A stretch of 64,000 bases of DNA from Lysobacter gummosus (lineage in GTDB: Bacteria > Pseudomonadota > Gammaproteobacteria > Xanthomonadales > Xanthomonadaceae), in NCBI RefSeq assembly GCF_001442805.1, contig NZ_CP011131.1, forward strand, positions 744,001 to 808,000. Direction: 5' to 3'. The translations under genes were made by a program, and so were the position numbers. Shown piece after piece: positions 16,605 through 25,203 of this stretch (its first letter is position 1; each line of letters begins with the position of its first letter). Under the pieces are notes generated by a model. It ran no database searches. It was given only the letters and a program-made list of their open reading frames with translations, and was not told where the DNA came from.

Positions 16605-17603
16605 ATGACGTTCTGGTTCGGTAAAGACAAGGACCCCGCGGCGCCGGCGAGCGGCGTTGCCGCGCCTTCGCCCGCGGTCGGCGCGCCGCCAGCCGCGGCG
16701 GTCGCGCCCGAGTCGGTTGCGTCTTCGCCTGCGGCGCCGACGTTGGCCGCGACTGCGGAAGTCGCGCCCGCGTCGTCTGCGCCCGCTGCCGTTGCCGCGG
16801 CCGCCGCGCCAGCCGCGTCTCCTGTCACGCCATCGCCTGGCGGTGGTGCGGCCGCGTCGTCGCCACCGTCCTCCGGCGGCGACGCGACCGCGCCTTTGGC
16901 CGCAGCCGCTACGCCTGCATCAACCGCCGCGCCGAACTCGAACGCGAGCACGAACGCGTCCAACGCGGCGCCCGCGAACGCAGCCGCGGCCGATCCGAGT
17001 CCGAGTCCGACCGCCGCCGCCGCCACGCCATCGCCTGTATTCGCCGCCGCGCCGCCGAAAACACCGCTGGCGGCGGCGCGCGAACGCGCGGCCCAGGGCG
17101 GCGGCACGACACCGCCGGGAGCATCGGCAACGCCGCCCACTACGCCGCCGACAACACCACCGACACCGCCGCCGCCGCCCCCGCCGCCGCCGACCGACGC
17201 GCTCAATCAGAAGATCGTGCAGGCGGTGCAGTTCACCAACGCCGAAATCGCGTCGTACTCGCCTTCGCAGATCGCCACCGGCCCGGACATGATGATCAGC
17301 CAGGCCGCCGGCCTGGTCGCGCAATCGGCCGCGGTGTATTTCGACGGCGTCACCAAGATGGCGCTGGCCAGCCAGGGCGTGCTGATAAAGCAAATGACGC
17401 AGGAACTGGTCGAAGGCAACATCGAACCGGCCGCGGAAGACGCTTTGGGCATCCTCGCCACGGACATCTTCATTGCCGCCGCCGCCGCCGTCGCCGCCGC
17501 CGCGGGCGCGATGGAAGCCGCATCGGCGAGCTACGCCATCGATCAAATCGACAAGAGCATCGACAAGTACTCCACCTTGTTGCAGAACCGCAAGAGTTCC
17601 TGA
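16605..17603 (+). CDS. RebB-domain protein with long Pro/Ala-rich leader
   Basis: The 332-residue protein begins with WFGKDKDP, then a low-complexity stretch rich in Ala, Pro, Ser and Thr (about residues 10-195) ending in a run of prolines. From residue 200 a RebB-type domain follows, with NQKIVQAVQFTNAEIASYSP and AAGLVAQSAAVYFDGVTKMA, then an Ala-rich segment and a helical tail. GGAGAGG precedes the ATG. The fusion suggests a variant R-body subunit, such as a cap, anchor or nucleator with a flexible arm. That is inference. Confidence 0.8.
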   Translation: MTFWFGKDKDPAAPASGVAAPSPAVGAPPAAAVAPESVASSPAAPTLAATAEVAPASSAPAAVAAAAAPAASPVTPSPGGGAAASSPPSSGGDATAPLAAAATPASTAAPNSNASTNASNAAPANAAAADPSPSPTAAAATPSPVFAAAPPKTPLAAARERAAQGGGTTPPGASATPPTTPPTTPPTPPPPPPPPPTDALNQKIVQAVQFTNAEIASYSPSQIATGPDMMISQAAGLVAQSAAVYFDGVTKMALASQGVLIKQMTQELVEGNIEPAAEDALGILATDIFIAAAAAVAAAAGAMEAASASYAIDQIDKSIDKYSTLLQNRKSS

Positions 17604-17768
17604 GCGCTCAGCGCTCGGGAACGCGCCGCCGCCGTATCGCCGTAGCCGTTTCGTTTCATCGCTCCGTCCGACATTCCGTCACCACCGTCGCCGCCGCCAG
17701 CGCGCGGGCGCTGCATTCGCGCCCGCCACGCCGCGCTGTCGCCGCGAATTTCGCAAAGGATCCAGGCC

Positions 17769-20081
17769 GTGGCTTACTTTTCCCTGCCCTCGCTGACGCT
17801 GCCCTGCTACCGATTCGATTACCACAGCCATTTCGGCGGCATCCTGCCGGTCGAGGACGAGACCGCGACGGCCGCGCAGGCGGTGCAGCTGCCGGTGGCC
17901 TACACCCAGCAAGGCCGCGACGGCACCATCGAGGTCGATGTCAACGTGCAGATCGCGCAAGGCCAGCAGTTGTCGCTGGCCGGCGCGTTCGGCGGCGCCG
18001 CCGATGCCGGGCAGGGACGGCGCGGCGCCTTGTCGTTGTTCCTCAAGGCGCTGGCGCTGATGGAGGAAAGCAATCCGCTGGCGATCCTCGCCGCCAGCGG
18101 CAATCGCCAGCGCTACGAGCGCGGCGAATGCATCGCGGAGGACATCTACATCGCCTGCGTGTGCCTGGTCCGGCGCCTGGAACTGGCCGACCTGAGCGGC
18201 GCGGCGGCGACCGATCCGGTGTTGTACAAGACCGTGCGCGGCGCGCTGGAATCGATCGCCAAGCGCTCGTCCTTGCCGGGCGCGGCCGATACGCTGGCGC
18301 CGCTGCTGCCGACGCTGCGCTACTTCAACGACAAGATCTACAGCGCGAGCAAATACACTCCGTTCGACGATGCCTACCGCGCGCGTTCGTTCGCTTTGAA
18401 GAAGCTGCGCGCCGAGCCCGGCGGCGAAGAGCGCTATCTGCAATGGATGGCGATGAGCCTGCTGTATCTGGAAAATGAAGGCATCGGCCATGCCCAACTG
18501 GCCTTGGGCGAGGACGAGATCCGCGCCGCCAATGCCGTGGCCAGCAGCTACAACACCGCGCGCAGCACCCAGTACAAGCTGCTGGGCCACACTTCGGCGG
18601 TGTACGGGGGCGACAAGGAACTCGAACGCGACCTCAACACCAAGCTGTTGCCGCTGTTCCAGGACGCGAGCCTGACCGAAGTGGTCGGCATCGATCTGCT
18701 CGGCAGCGAGAACAAGGTCGGCAACTACGCCGAGCTGTTCGCCTTCCTGACCGTGCAGGCCAGCCAGGCGACGCCGCCGTTGACGCAGTACTTCGGCAGC
18801 GGCGCGAATGCGCGCGCGCTGCAGTTCGTCAATCACATCCACTGCGGCGAAGGCATGGGCGTGGCCGCCGACAACCGCTCGGCGATCGGCTATGCGATGG
18901 CGTACTCGGCGCAATTGCCCGACGCGCCGTTCTACCGCGCCTACGCCGACTACGTGCTGACCTGCCTGGCCGCCGCACAAGGGCGCCAGGCCGATCATCC
19001 GCGCGGCAGCGCCGGCACCCACGCGCTGTCGGACAATCAGGTCTCGGGCCTGTTCGACGAGTTGTTCCGCAACGACGCGCTGACCGTCGGCGGACTGACC
19101 CTGCGCCGCTACGACGGCAACAGCGCGCGCACCCGCGAACTGGTCGCGTATGCAGGCAAGCGCAACATGATGGCGCTGTGCGAATCGCTGGATCTGGCGT
19201 CGGCGCCGCCTCCCGCGGGCGCGCCGCCGTCGCCGCCACCGCCGCCCGCGCCCAGTTACTACACGCTGCTGACCGCGCCGGCGACGTTGCTGAGCTTCCG
19301 CCTGGGCCACGCCTACTACTACCGCAGCTTCGTCGCCGCGCGGTATCCGGTGATCGCCTTCGACACCAACCTGGGCAGCAACGCGATCACCGGCGCCTCG
19401 GGCCTGTTCGCTTCGGTGGAGGGCTACCGGCTCAATCGCGGCTTCCGCCATCTCGACGGCTATGTCGATACCGACCTGCTCGCCGCCGTCACCGACACGG
19501 TGATGTTCACCGGCTTGCAGGCCCTGAGCGCGGATCAGGTCAATCAGCTGATGGAACTGGCGCGCAGCGCGAAGACCCTGCCGCTGCTGTTCACCGCCGG
19601 CGCGCCGGTGATCACGCCGATGCTGAGCGCGGCGATGGCGCCGATCATCCAGAGCATCGGCGCGGCGAACTGCTACCAGGGATTCCAGACCCTGGTCGCG
19701 GCGATGATCGGCGAAAATCAATCGCGCAGCGTGTGGTTCGCCGCTCTTGCGCGCGCGCTGAACCTGTTCATCAACTGGCGCTGCTATCTGCTCGGCTCCG
19801 ACGCGCAAGGCGTGGAGCACACCGACATCCAGGACGAATACCTGCGCAGCGTGCTGCTGCTGGCCTACAACCTGGTGCCGTTCGATTCCGCGCCGGGCGC
19901 GACCGACGTAGTCGGCACCCAACTGCAGCAACTGGTCGGCGATGTCGCCGCCGCTTACTGGCAAAGCACCATCGGGCCGTTGGCGGGCTATTCCAGCCAG
20001 CGTCAGACCACCGCGACCATCGCCGGCTACAAGGCGCCCGCGTCGGTCGTCACCGTGACGCGCAGCGCGGCCCCGGCCTGA
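17769..20081 (+). CDS. Adenosine deaminase-like protein within the R-body locus
   Basis: This 770-residue protein carries, in family order, motifs of the adenosine/AMP deaminase branch of amidohydrolases: His19-x-His21 (YHSHFGG), VVGIDLLGSE (305-314), His358-C-G-Glu361 (NHIHCGEG) matching HAGE, RLGHAYY (His514) matching RIGHGYH, FDTNLGSNAITG (531-542), and Asp567/Asp569 (YVDTDLL) where NTDDP would be. It is about twice normal ADA length because of insertions after residue 25 and between 361 and 511; the latter includes a proline-rich linker (479-496). No signal peptide is seen. GTG start, AAAGGA nine bases upstream. The function as deaminase is inferred; it might be a catalytically altered relative. 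Confidence 0.75.
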   Translation: MAYFSLPSLTLPCYRFDYHSHFGGILPVEDETATAAQAVQLPVAYTQQGRDGTIEVDVNVQIAQGQQLSLAGAFGGAADAGQGRRGALSLFLKALALMEESNPLAILAASGNRQRYERGECIAEDIYIACVCLVRRLELADLSGAAATDPVLYKTVRGALESIAKRSSLPGAADTLAPLLPTLRYFNDKIYSASKYTPFDDAYRARSFALKKLRAEPGGEERYLQWMAMSLLYLENEGIGHAQLALGEDEIRAANAVASSYNTARSTQYKLLGHTSAVYGGDKELERDLNTKLLPLFQDASLTEVVGIDLLGSENKVGNYAELFAFLTVQASQATPPLTQYFGSGANARALQFVNHIHCGEGMGVAADNRSAIGYAMAYSAQLPDAPFYRAYADYVLTCLAAAQGRQADHPRGSAGTHALSDNQVSGLFDELFRNDALTVGGLTLRRYDGNSARTRELVAYAGKRNMMALCESLDLASAPPPAGAPPSPPPPPAPSYYTLLTAPATLLSFRLGHAYYYRSFVAARYPVIAFDTNLGSNAITGASGLFASVEGYRLNRGFRHLDGYVDTDLLAAVTDTVMFTGLQALSADQVNQLMELARSAKTLPLLFTAGAPVITPMLSAAMAPIIQSIGAANCYQGFQTLVAAMIGENQSRSVWFAALARALNLFINWRCYLLGSDAQGVEHTDIQDEYLRSVLLLAYNLVPFDSAPGATDVVGTQLQQLVGDVAAAYWQSTIGPLAGYSSQRQTTATIAGYKAPASVVTVTRSAAPA

Positions 20082-20129
20082 AATCCGCCCGCATTGCGTA
20101 TCGCATGACTTGTAGGACCGGAGTTCGCT

Positions 20130-20444
20130 ATGGACGAGAATCTGCATTATCTGTTGCATGAGGAGCTGGAAGGCCTGTTCGATTCGCCGGTGGCGCCGGA
20201 AAAAACTGCGAGCGTCGGGGCGGTGACGGGCGCGGCCGCCATGCCGGCGCCACAACGCGTAACGGCGGCCGAGCCGGCCGTCACCGCCGCATCGACTGCG
20301 ACAACTGCGACGGCCGTCGCGCCGCCGTCGGCGCAGACCGCCGAGCTGGAGCTTTCGACCGAGGCGATGATCAAGCGCCTGATCGAGCTGCTGGCCGAAC
20401 CGAAAGTGTTGCAGGCGCTGACGCGTCTGCTGGGCGTGCGCTGA
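20130..20444 (+). CDS. Unknown 104-residue protein of the R-body locus
   Basis: The protein has an acidic N-terminus (MDENLHYLLHEELEGLF), an Ala/Thr/Pro-rich middle (about residues 22-70) and a short amphipathic C-terminal helix (STEAMIKRLIELLAEPKVLQ). GGAG lies eight bases upstream. Its stop is directly followed by the ATG of the next gene, so the two are coupled. I do not recognise a family. The layout, two interaction helices joined by a disordered linker, suggests an adaptor. Confidence 0.75.
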   Translation: MDENLHYLLHEELEGLFDSPVAPEKTASVGAVTGAAAMPAPQRVTAAEPAVTAASTATTATAVAPPSAQTAELELSTEAMIKRLIELLAEPKVLQALTRLLGVR

Positions 20445-21101
20445 ATGTCGGCCGTGGCGAAACATCCGCTTGCCGCGCAGGCCGCGCGCTCGGGCCTGGA
20501 CGAGCAACTGCGCGTGTTCGCGCGCAATTACTTCGACCTGGAGCTGACCGAGGCGCAACGCGCCGAGCTGGCCCTGCACTTGACCGCGTCGGATGCGCGC
20601 ACGGCGGCCGGCGGCCGCCGCGGCCAGGCCGGGGATGCGATCGACGAAGAGCGCCAGCGCATCCAGGCGGTGATCAAGCAAAGCCTGGGCCGCGCGCAGG
20701 CCGCGCTGATCAGCAACGCCCAGGCCGAGCGCGCGGCCGAGAGCGCCGTGCTCGGCGCGCTGGAACGCACCGACTCGCTCGAAGGCCTGCGTCCGAAGGA
20801 TCTGCCGCCGGGCGCCCAGCCGCCGTTGATCTCGCAGATCGCAGGACGCCTTACCGAGCTGATCAAGGCCGAAGTCGATGCCTGCTTCCAGCAACAGTTC
20901 GGCCCGCTCGCATTGCAACTGCAGGCGGTGATCGACACCGCCCAGGCCAAGGGCCTGCTGCCGAAAAAAGACCAAGACGACACTGCCGGCGACGCGTCGA
21001 AAAGCGAAAAAAACACGGAAAAAAAAGCTGCCACCGCCGCCGCGGGCGAAGCGCGCGACAAGTCCGCCAAGAGCGCGGCGCCGGCTTCACAACGCGATTG
21101 A
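20445..21101 (+). CDS. Unknown 218-residue helical protein of the R-body locus
   Basis: The protein is predicted mainly helical (residues 1-170) with a charged Lys/Asp/Ala tail (175-218) that is probably disordered. Segment ERQRIQAVIKQSLGRAQAAL and the region around 135-165 could form coiled coils. It begins at the base after the stop of the 104-residue gene. No family is recognised. It may be a scaffold or assembly factor for R-bodies, inferred from position only. Confidence 0.75.
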   Translation: MSAVAKHPLAAQAARSGLDEQLRVFARNYFDLELTEAQRAELALHLTASDARTAAGGRRGQAGDAIDEERQRIQAVIKQSLGRAQAALISNAQAERAAESAVLGALERTDSLEGLRPKDLPPGAQPPLISQIAGRLTELIKAEVDACFQQQFGPLALQLQAVIDTAQAKGLLPKKDQDDTAGDASKSEKNTEKKAATAAAGEARDKSAKSAAPASQRD

Positions 21102-21158
21102 TGACTCGTTCTTCAGCAACGTACGGCATCGGCCGTACTTCATCCTAAGGAGCTCGAC

Positions 21159-21482
21159 ATGGCATTCCCTACCGCCGTCAACGATCAAATCACCGATGCC
21201 GTCACCCAGTCCAACGTCAAGGTCATCGGCGAAGCGCCGGCCTTTGCGATGGGTTCGATCTATCAGTCGATGGCCCACTCCACCGGCATCTTGTTCGAGA
21301 ACGCAGTCTCGGCGCAGCAGCAGCAGAACACGCTGGCGCAGGCCGCCGCCAACCAGGGCGTGATGCAGATCTACAGCCTGGATACCACCGCCGCCGCCGG
21401 CGCCACCGAGAAGGTCGCCCAGACCGGTGTGTCCGACAACCTCACCAGCCTGATGACCGTGCTGCAGGCGTTCAAGTCCTAA
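21159..21482 (+). CDS. RebB family R-body protein
   Basis: The 107-residue protein has the full RebB pattern: NDQITDAVTQSNVKVIGEAP, AHSTGILFENAVSAQQQQN, and a C-terminal TGVSDNLTSLMTVLQAFKS. AAGGAG lies eight bases before the ATG, a strong ribosome site as expected for an abundant structural subunit. By eye it differs from the neighbouring copy at 17 of 107 positions. It is probably a main ribbon subunit. Confidence 0.93.
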   Translation: MAFPTAVNDQITDAVTQSNVKVIGEAPAFAMGSIYQSMAHSTGILFENAVSAQQQQNTLAQAAANQGVMQIYSLDTTAAAGATEKVAQTGVSDNLTSLMTVLQAFKS

Positions 21483-21616
21483 GCCGTCGATCGCCGCGAT
21501 CCGGCCGCACCGGTCGGATCGAAGATGCCGGCTCGCGGTTGGTATGAGCCGGGCCGGCATCGGCCTTCGTCGCTTGTGACGCTTGAAATCCGATTACCGC
21601 TACCGAGGATTCACTC

Positions 21617-21952
21617 ATGGCATATCCCACCGCAGTCAACAACCAGATCACCGACGCCGTCACCCAGTCCAACGTCAAGGTCATCGCCGAGGGCCCCGCC
21701 TTCGCGATGGGCTCGATCTTCCAGGCCTCGGCGCATTCCACCGGCATCCTGTTCGAGAACTCGGTCGCCGCTCAGCAGCAGCAGAACACCTTGGCGCTGG
21801 CCGCGGCCAACCAGGGCGTGATGCAGGTCTACAGCGTCGACACCACGGCCGCCGCGGGCGCGACGGAAAAGATCGGCCAGACCGGCGTGGCCGACAACCT
21901 GACCAGTCTGTTGACCGTGTTGAACGCGTTCAAATCGCCGTCCGGCCTGTAA
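21617..21952 (+). CDS. RebB family R-body protein (duplicate copy)
   Basis: The 111-residue protein is about 84% identical to the RebB just upstream (hand count) and ends with four extra residues, PSGL. It starts AYPTAVNNQITDAVTQSNVK after a GAGGA ribosome site. The two genes are tandem duplicates separated by 134 bases. R-bodies in Caedibacter need more than one Reb protein, so the copies may be co-assembling subunits rather than redundant. Confidence 0.93.
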   Translation: MAYPTAVNNQITDAVTQSNVKVIAEGPAFAMGSIFQASAHSTGILFENSVAAQQQQNTLALAAANQGVMQVYSVDTTAAAGATEKIGQTGVADNLTSLLTVLNAFKSPSGL

Positions 21953-22214
21953 GCCGCGACGGACGCGATGCCGGACCGCCGCAGGGCGCCGGCATCGTAG
22001 CGGCCACGCGCGCCGCGAGCAGCAGTACGGCAACGACGCCACGACTGCAGGGGAACCATCGCTGTTTCGGCCATCGTCCTCGCCGCGGCTTTCGAACGCA
22101 GACGTCCACAGGGGGCGTTATGAAACCTGCCACCGGCCGCGGTCGCGGCCGTCATCACCTGGGCGCCCGCAGCGGTCGCCACGCCGCCGCCGCTGCCGGC
22201 GCGCGGCCGAGCTT

Positions 22215-22988
22215 ATGTCCCTGACACCGGACGACGGCAACGCGGTGCGCCGGCGCCGTTGGGGCCTGGACCGCTGCGCGCTGCTGCGCGGCCTGCCGCC
22301 GACGTTGCTGGAGCACATCGCGCGTCACAGCACCGAACTGAATCTGGAAGAAGGCGACGCGCTGTTCTTCAAGAACGATCCCAGCGATTTTCTCGCCTTC
22401 GTCGTGCACGGGCGGATCTACAAGCTGCTGTACGGGCCCGATGGGCAGGAGTTGATCGTCGATACGATCGAAAGCGGCGAGACGGTCGATGAGACGCCGC
22501 TGCTGGATACGCATTCGCACACCTTCACCGCGGTGGCCTACAGCGCCACGCGGGTGTTGCTGCTGTCGCGGCGGCACTTTCCCAGCCTGACCTGCGATCC
22601 GGGAGTGATCGAACGCGCCCACGTATCGCTGTGCCTGCGTTTGCGGCATGCGGTCGAGAGCCTGGAGACCATGTGCCTGCATCGGCTGGAGTCGCGTCTG
22701 GCGCGTTATCTGCTTTCGCTGATGCACAACCAGTCGCGACCGCGCGAAGGCGATTTCGAAGTGGCCTTGCCGCCGACGCAGAGCATTCTGGCGGCGATGG
22801 TCAACGCCAGCCGGCCGAAGTTGAACGCGCAATTGCAGACCTGGCATCGCAGTGGCCTGGTGAGCCGCAAGCGCAATATCCTGCGCATCAACGATATCGA
22901 CCAGTTCCGCTGCAAGGCGTATCTGGGGCGCGATGCGGAGCGGCCGGATCAACGCGCGCGGTCGACGGCGGCACGGCGTAGTGCGTGA
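22215..22988 (+). CDS. Crp/Fnr family transcriptional regulator
   Basis: The 257-residue protein has an N-terminal cyclic-nucleotide-type sensor domain (about 20-140, with LNLEEGDALFFKNDPSDFLA) and a C-terminal Crp helix-turn-helix (about 170-235, with LPPTQSILAAMVNASRPKLN). It lacks an N-terminal cysteine cluster, so an Fnr-type iron-sulfur sensor is unlikely. It closes the R-body locus, 262 bases after the last RebB gene, on the same strand. Control of reb genes is inferred from position. Confidence 0.88.
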   Translation: MSLTPDDGNAVRRRRWGLDRCALLRGLPPTLLEHIARHSTELNLEEGDALFFKNDPSDFLAFVVHGRIYKLLYGPDGQELIVDTIESGETVDETPLLDTHSHTFTAVAYSATRVLLLSRRHFPSLTCDPGVIERAHVSLCLRLRHAVESLETMCLHRLESRLARYLLSLMHNQSRPREGDFEVALPPTQSILAAMVNASRPKLNAQLQTWHRSGLVSRKRNILRINDIDQFRCKAYLGRDAERPDQRARSTAARRSA

Positions 22989-23056
22989 TTTTGGCATCGC
23001 GCGCCGTCGTGGCGTGCGTTTCCCCAATAACGCCGAACCCCGAAATTGCTGCTGTT

Positions 23057-23553
23057 CTCCCCTTTGAGAAAGGGGGGGTAGGGGGGATTTGCTTTTAGCC
23101 GCACGTCGCGAAGAGCAACAGCAAAAGCAAATCCCCCACGTCCGCTTCGCGGCCGTTCGCCCCCTTTGTCAAAGGGGGCAACAGCAAAGGTAGCGGCGTA
23201 ACGACAAGACGCGAACCGTTCCGTAGTACCGGATACCCTCCTTTGAAAAAGGGGGGCTAGGGGGGATTTGCTTTTAGCCGCACGTCGCGAAGAGCAACAG
23301 CAAAAGCAAATCCCCCACGTCCGCTTCGCGGCCGTTCGCCCCCTTTGTCAAAGGGGGGGCAACAGCAAAGGTAGCGACGTAACGACAAGACGCGAACCGT
23401 TCCGTAGTACCGGATCCCCCCTTTGAAAGAGGGGGGGCTAGGGGGGATTTGCTTTTTAGCCGCACGTTGCGAAGAGCAACAGAAAAAGCAAATCCCCCAC
23501 GTCCGCTTCGCGGCCGTTCGCCCCTTTTGTCAAAGGGGGCAACAGCAAACGCT
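23057..23553. repeat. Three tandem copies of a 180-bp repeat
   Basis: The block CCCTTTGA(A)AAGGGGGG...GATTTGCTTTTAGCCGCACG...AAATCCCCCACGTCCGC... occurs three times with a constant period of 180 bases (the AAATCCCCCACG element starts near 23128, 23308 and 23488). Each unit contains inverted G/C runs able to form hairpins. Related sequences occur at 31700-31852. Copies differ by a few bases and small indels. Confidence 0.9.
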
Positions 23554-23567
23554 GCGGCGAAGCGATC

Positions 23568-24386
23568 TCACTTCAACATCGGACCCAACTTCGTCCACAC
23601 ATGGTCGCGCAGCTTCGGTTGCGCGCTGGCGATCGGATGCAGGTTGTCGGCCTGGAATGCGGCGCGATCCATCGCGACCGGTTCGAGCAGGAACGGCAGC
23701 AACTGGGTGCGGTACTTCTGCGACAGCTCGCGATAGTTGCGCTCGAAGCCTTCCGTGTATTCCTTGCCCAGGTTCGGCGGCATGCGCATGCCGATCAGCA
23801 GCACCTGCGCCTTGGCGCCCTGCGCGGCCTGGATCATGCGCTCCAGATTGGCCCGGCTCTGCGCCAGTTGCAGGCCGCGCAAACCATCGTTGGCGCCCAG
23901 TTCGATCACCACCACGGCCGGTTTATTGCGCTGCAATTCGCCGGCGACGCGCGCCGCGCCGCCGGCCGTGGTTTCGCCGCTGATGCTGGCGTTGACCACG
24001 CGCCAGCCGGGCTGGGTCTTGGCGATGCGCTCGGCGGTCAACGACACCCAGCCCTGCGAGGCGGCCAGGCCGTAACCGGCCGAAAGCGAATCGCCCATGA
24101 ACAACACCGTGCGCGCGGCCTTGGCCGCGGGGGCCGCCGCCGCCGGTTTGGCGGCCGGCGCGGGCTGGGCCGAAAGCGGCGCCCAGGCGCTCAGCAGCAC
24201 GGCCGCGGCCAACAATGCGGCCCGTGCGCCGCCCCTGCCGGCCTCGCGGGCATGGCCGATGGCCCATTGAACCGGGCCGCGCCGTGCCGCATATCCTTCA
24301 TTCGCGCGAGTGTCGTCAGCGGCATCGGCGCCGCCGTAGTGCAGGCTCGCGGCGGCATGCCGGGCGCCAAGGTTCTTAAAGATCAT
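23568..24386 (-). CDS. tesA: Arylesterase / acyl-CoA thioesterase I (TesA-like, SGNH hydrolase)
   Basis: TesA hydrolyses thioesters and aryl esters in the periplasm. The SGNH blocks are present: GDSLSAGYG (block I, nucleophile Ser), SGETTAGG (block II), GANDGLRG (block III) and DNLHP with the catalytic Asp-His. The mature domain is about 180 residues. The called start gives an unusually long N-terminus; a hydrophobic signal segment (AALLAAAVLLSAWAPLSAQ) begins only at residue 56, so translation may start later at a non-ATG codon. It is divergent from a YbbA/YbbP-type ABC system, the arrangement known in E. coli. Confidence 0.88.
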   Translation of the reverse strand: MIFKNLGARHAAASLHYGGADAADDTRANEGYAARRGPVQWAIGHAREAGRGGARAALLAAAVLLSAWAPLSAQPAPAAKPAAAAPAAKAARTVLFMGDSLSAGYGLAASQGWVSLTAERIAKTQPGWRVVNASISGETTAGGAARVAGELQRNKPAVVVIELGANDGLRGLQLAQSRANLERMIQAAQGAKAQVLLIGMRMPPNLGKEYTEGFERNYRELSQKYRTQLLPFLLEPVAMDRAAFQADNLHPIASAQPKLRDHVWTKLGPMLK

Positions 24387-24433
24387 TTAATAACGTCTCC
24401 CGATGATGCGGCGAGGCAAGCAGAAGGACGATC

Positions 24434-25201
24434 ATGGCAGTTTCCAATCTCGCTGATTCGATCATGGCCGAGGGCATCGTGAAAGACGGTGACGAACCGC
24501 AGGCTGAAGCGAGGCAACCGGCGGCGCGCGGCGTGGCGACGCTGGAAGTCGATGGCCTGGGCAAGCACGTCGCGTTGCCGTCGGGCGAACTCACCATCCT
24601 CGATGGGGTCGGTTTCTCGATCGCCAAGGGCGACACCGTCGCCATCGTCGGCGCGTCGGGCTCGGGCAAGAGCACGTTGCTGTCGCTGCTGGCGGGCCTG
24701 GATTCGCCCAGCACCGGCACGGTCAAGCTCGACGGCGAAAACATCTCGGCATTGGACGAAGACGGCCGCGCGCGCGTGCGCGGCGAGAAGGTCGGCTTCG
24801 TGTTCCAAAGCTTCCAACTGCTGCCGTCGCTGACCGCGTTGGAAAATGTGATGCTGCCGCTGGAGTTGCGCGGCGATCGCGATGCGCGCACGCCGGCGCA
24901 GGCGATCCTGGACAAGGTCGGGCTGGGCCAGCGACTGGAGCACTATCCGCGCCAGTTGTCCGGCGGCGAGCAACAGCGCGTGGCGCTGGCGCGCGCGTTC
25001 GTGACCCGGCCGTCGCTGTTGTTCGCCGACGAACCCACGGGCAATCTCGACACCCACACCGGTCAGGCGATCATCGAATTGCTGTTCCAGCTCAACGCCG
25101 ACGCCGGCACCACGCTGGTGCTGGTGACCCACGATGAGCATCTGGCCGAACGCTGCCATCGCCGCATCCGCCTGGACAGCGGCCGACTGGTGCAGGGCTG
25201 A
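24434..25201 (+). CDS. ABC transporter ATP-binding protein, YbbA/LolD type
   Basis: The 255-residue protein has Walker [11 protein letters not shown]-loop [10 protein letters not shown], signature [14 protein letters not shown] and Walker [10 protein letters not shown], and belongs to the MacB/LolD class of ATPases that drive mechanotransmission rather than simple transport. An N-terminal extension of about 30 residues precedes the domain. It ends three bases before the large permease gene and is divergent from tesA, as ybbA is in E. coli. The precise role of this complex is not established. Confidence 0.92.
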   Translation: MAVSNLADSIMAEGIVKDGDEPQAEARQPAARGVATLEVDGLGKHVALPSGELTILDGVGFSIAKGDTVAIVGASGSGKSTLLSLLAGLDSPSTGTVKLDGENISALDEDGRARVRGEKVGFVFQSFQLLPSLTALENVMLPLELRGDRDARTPAQAILDKVGLGQRLEHYPRQLSGGEQQRVALARAFVTRPSLLFADEPTGNLDTHTGQAIIELLFQLNADAGTTLVLVTHDEHLAERCHRRIRLDSGRLVQG

Positions 25202-25203
25202 CC

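Noticed and set aside
17679..20975. Very long open frame on the minus strand across the R-body region
   Set aside because: It runs antisense to several well-supported genes and its translation is Arg/Gln/His-rich as expected for a shadow of GC-rich coding DNA. No ribosome site or domain is seen.
15651..22988. Integrated prophage or tailocin
   Set aside because: No integrase, capsid, tail, holin or lysin genes are present; the small repeated proteins match RebB instead.
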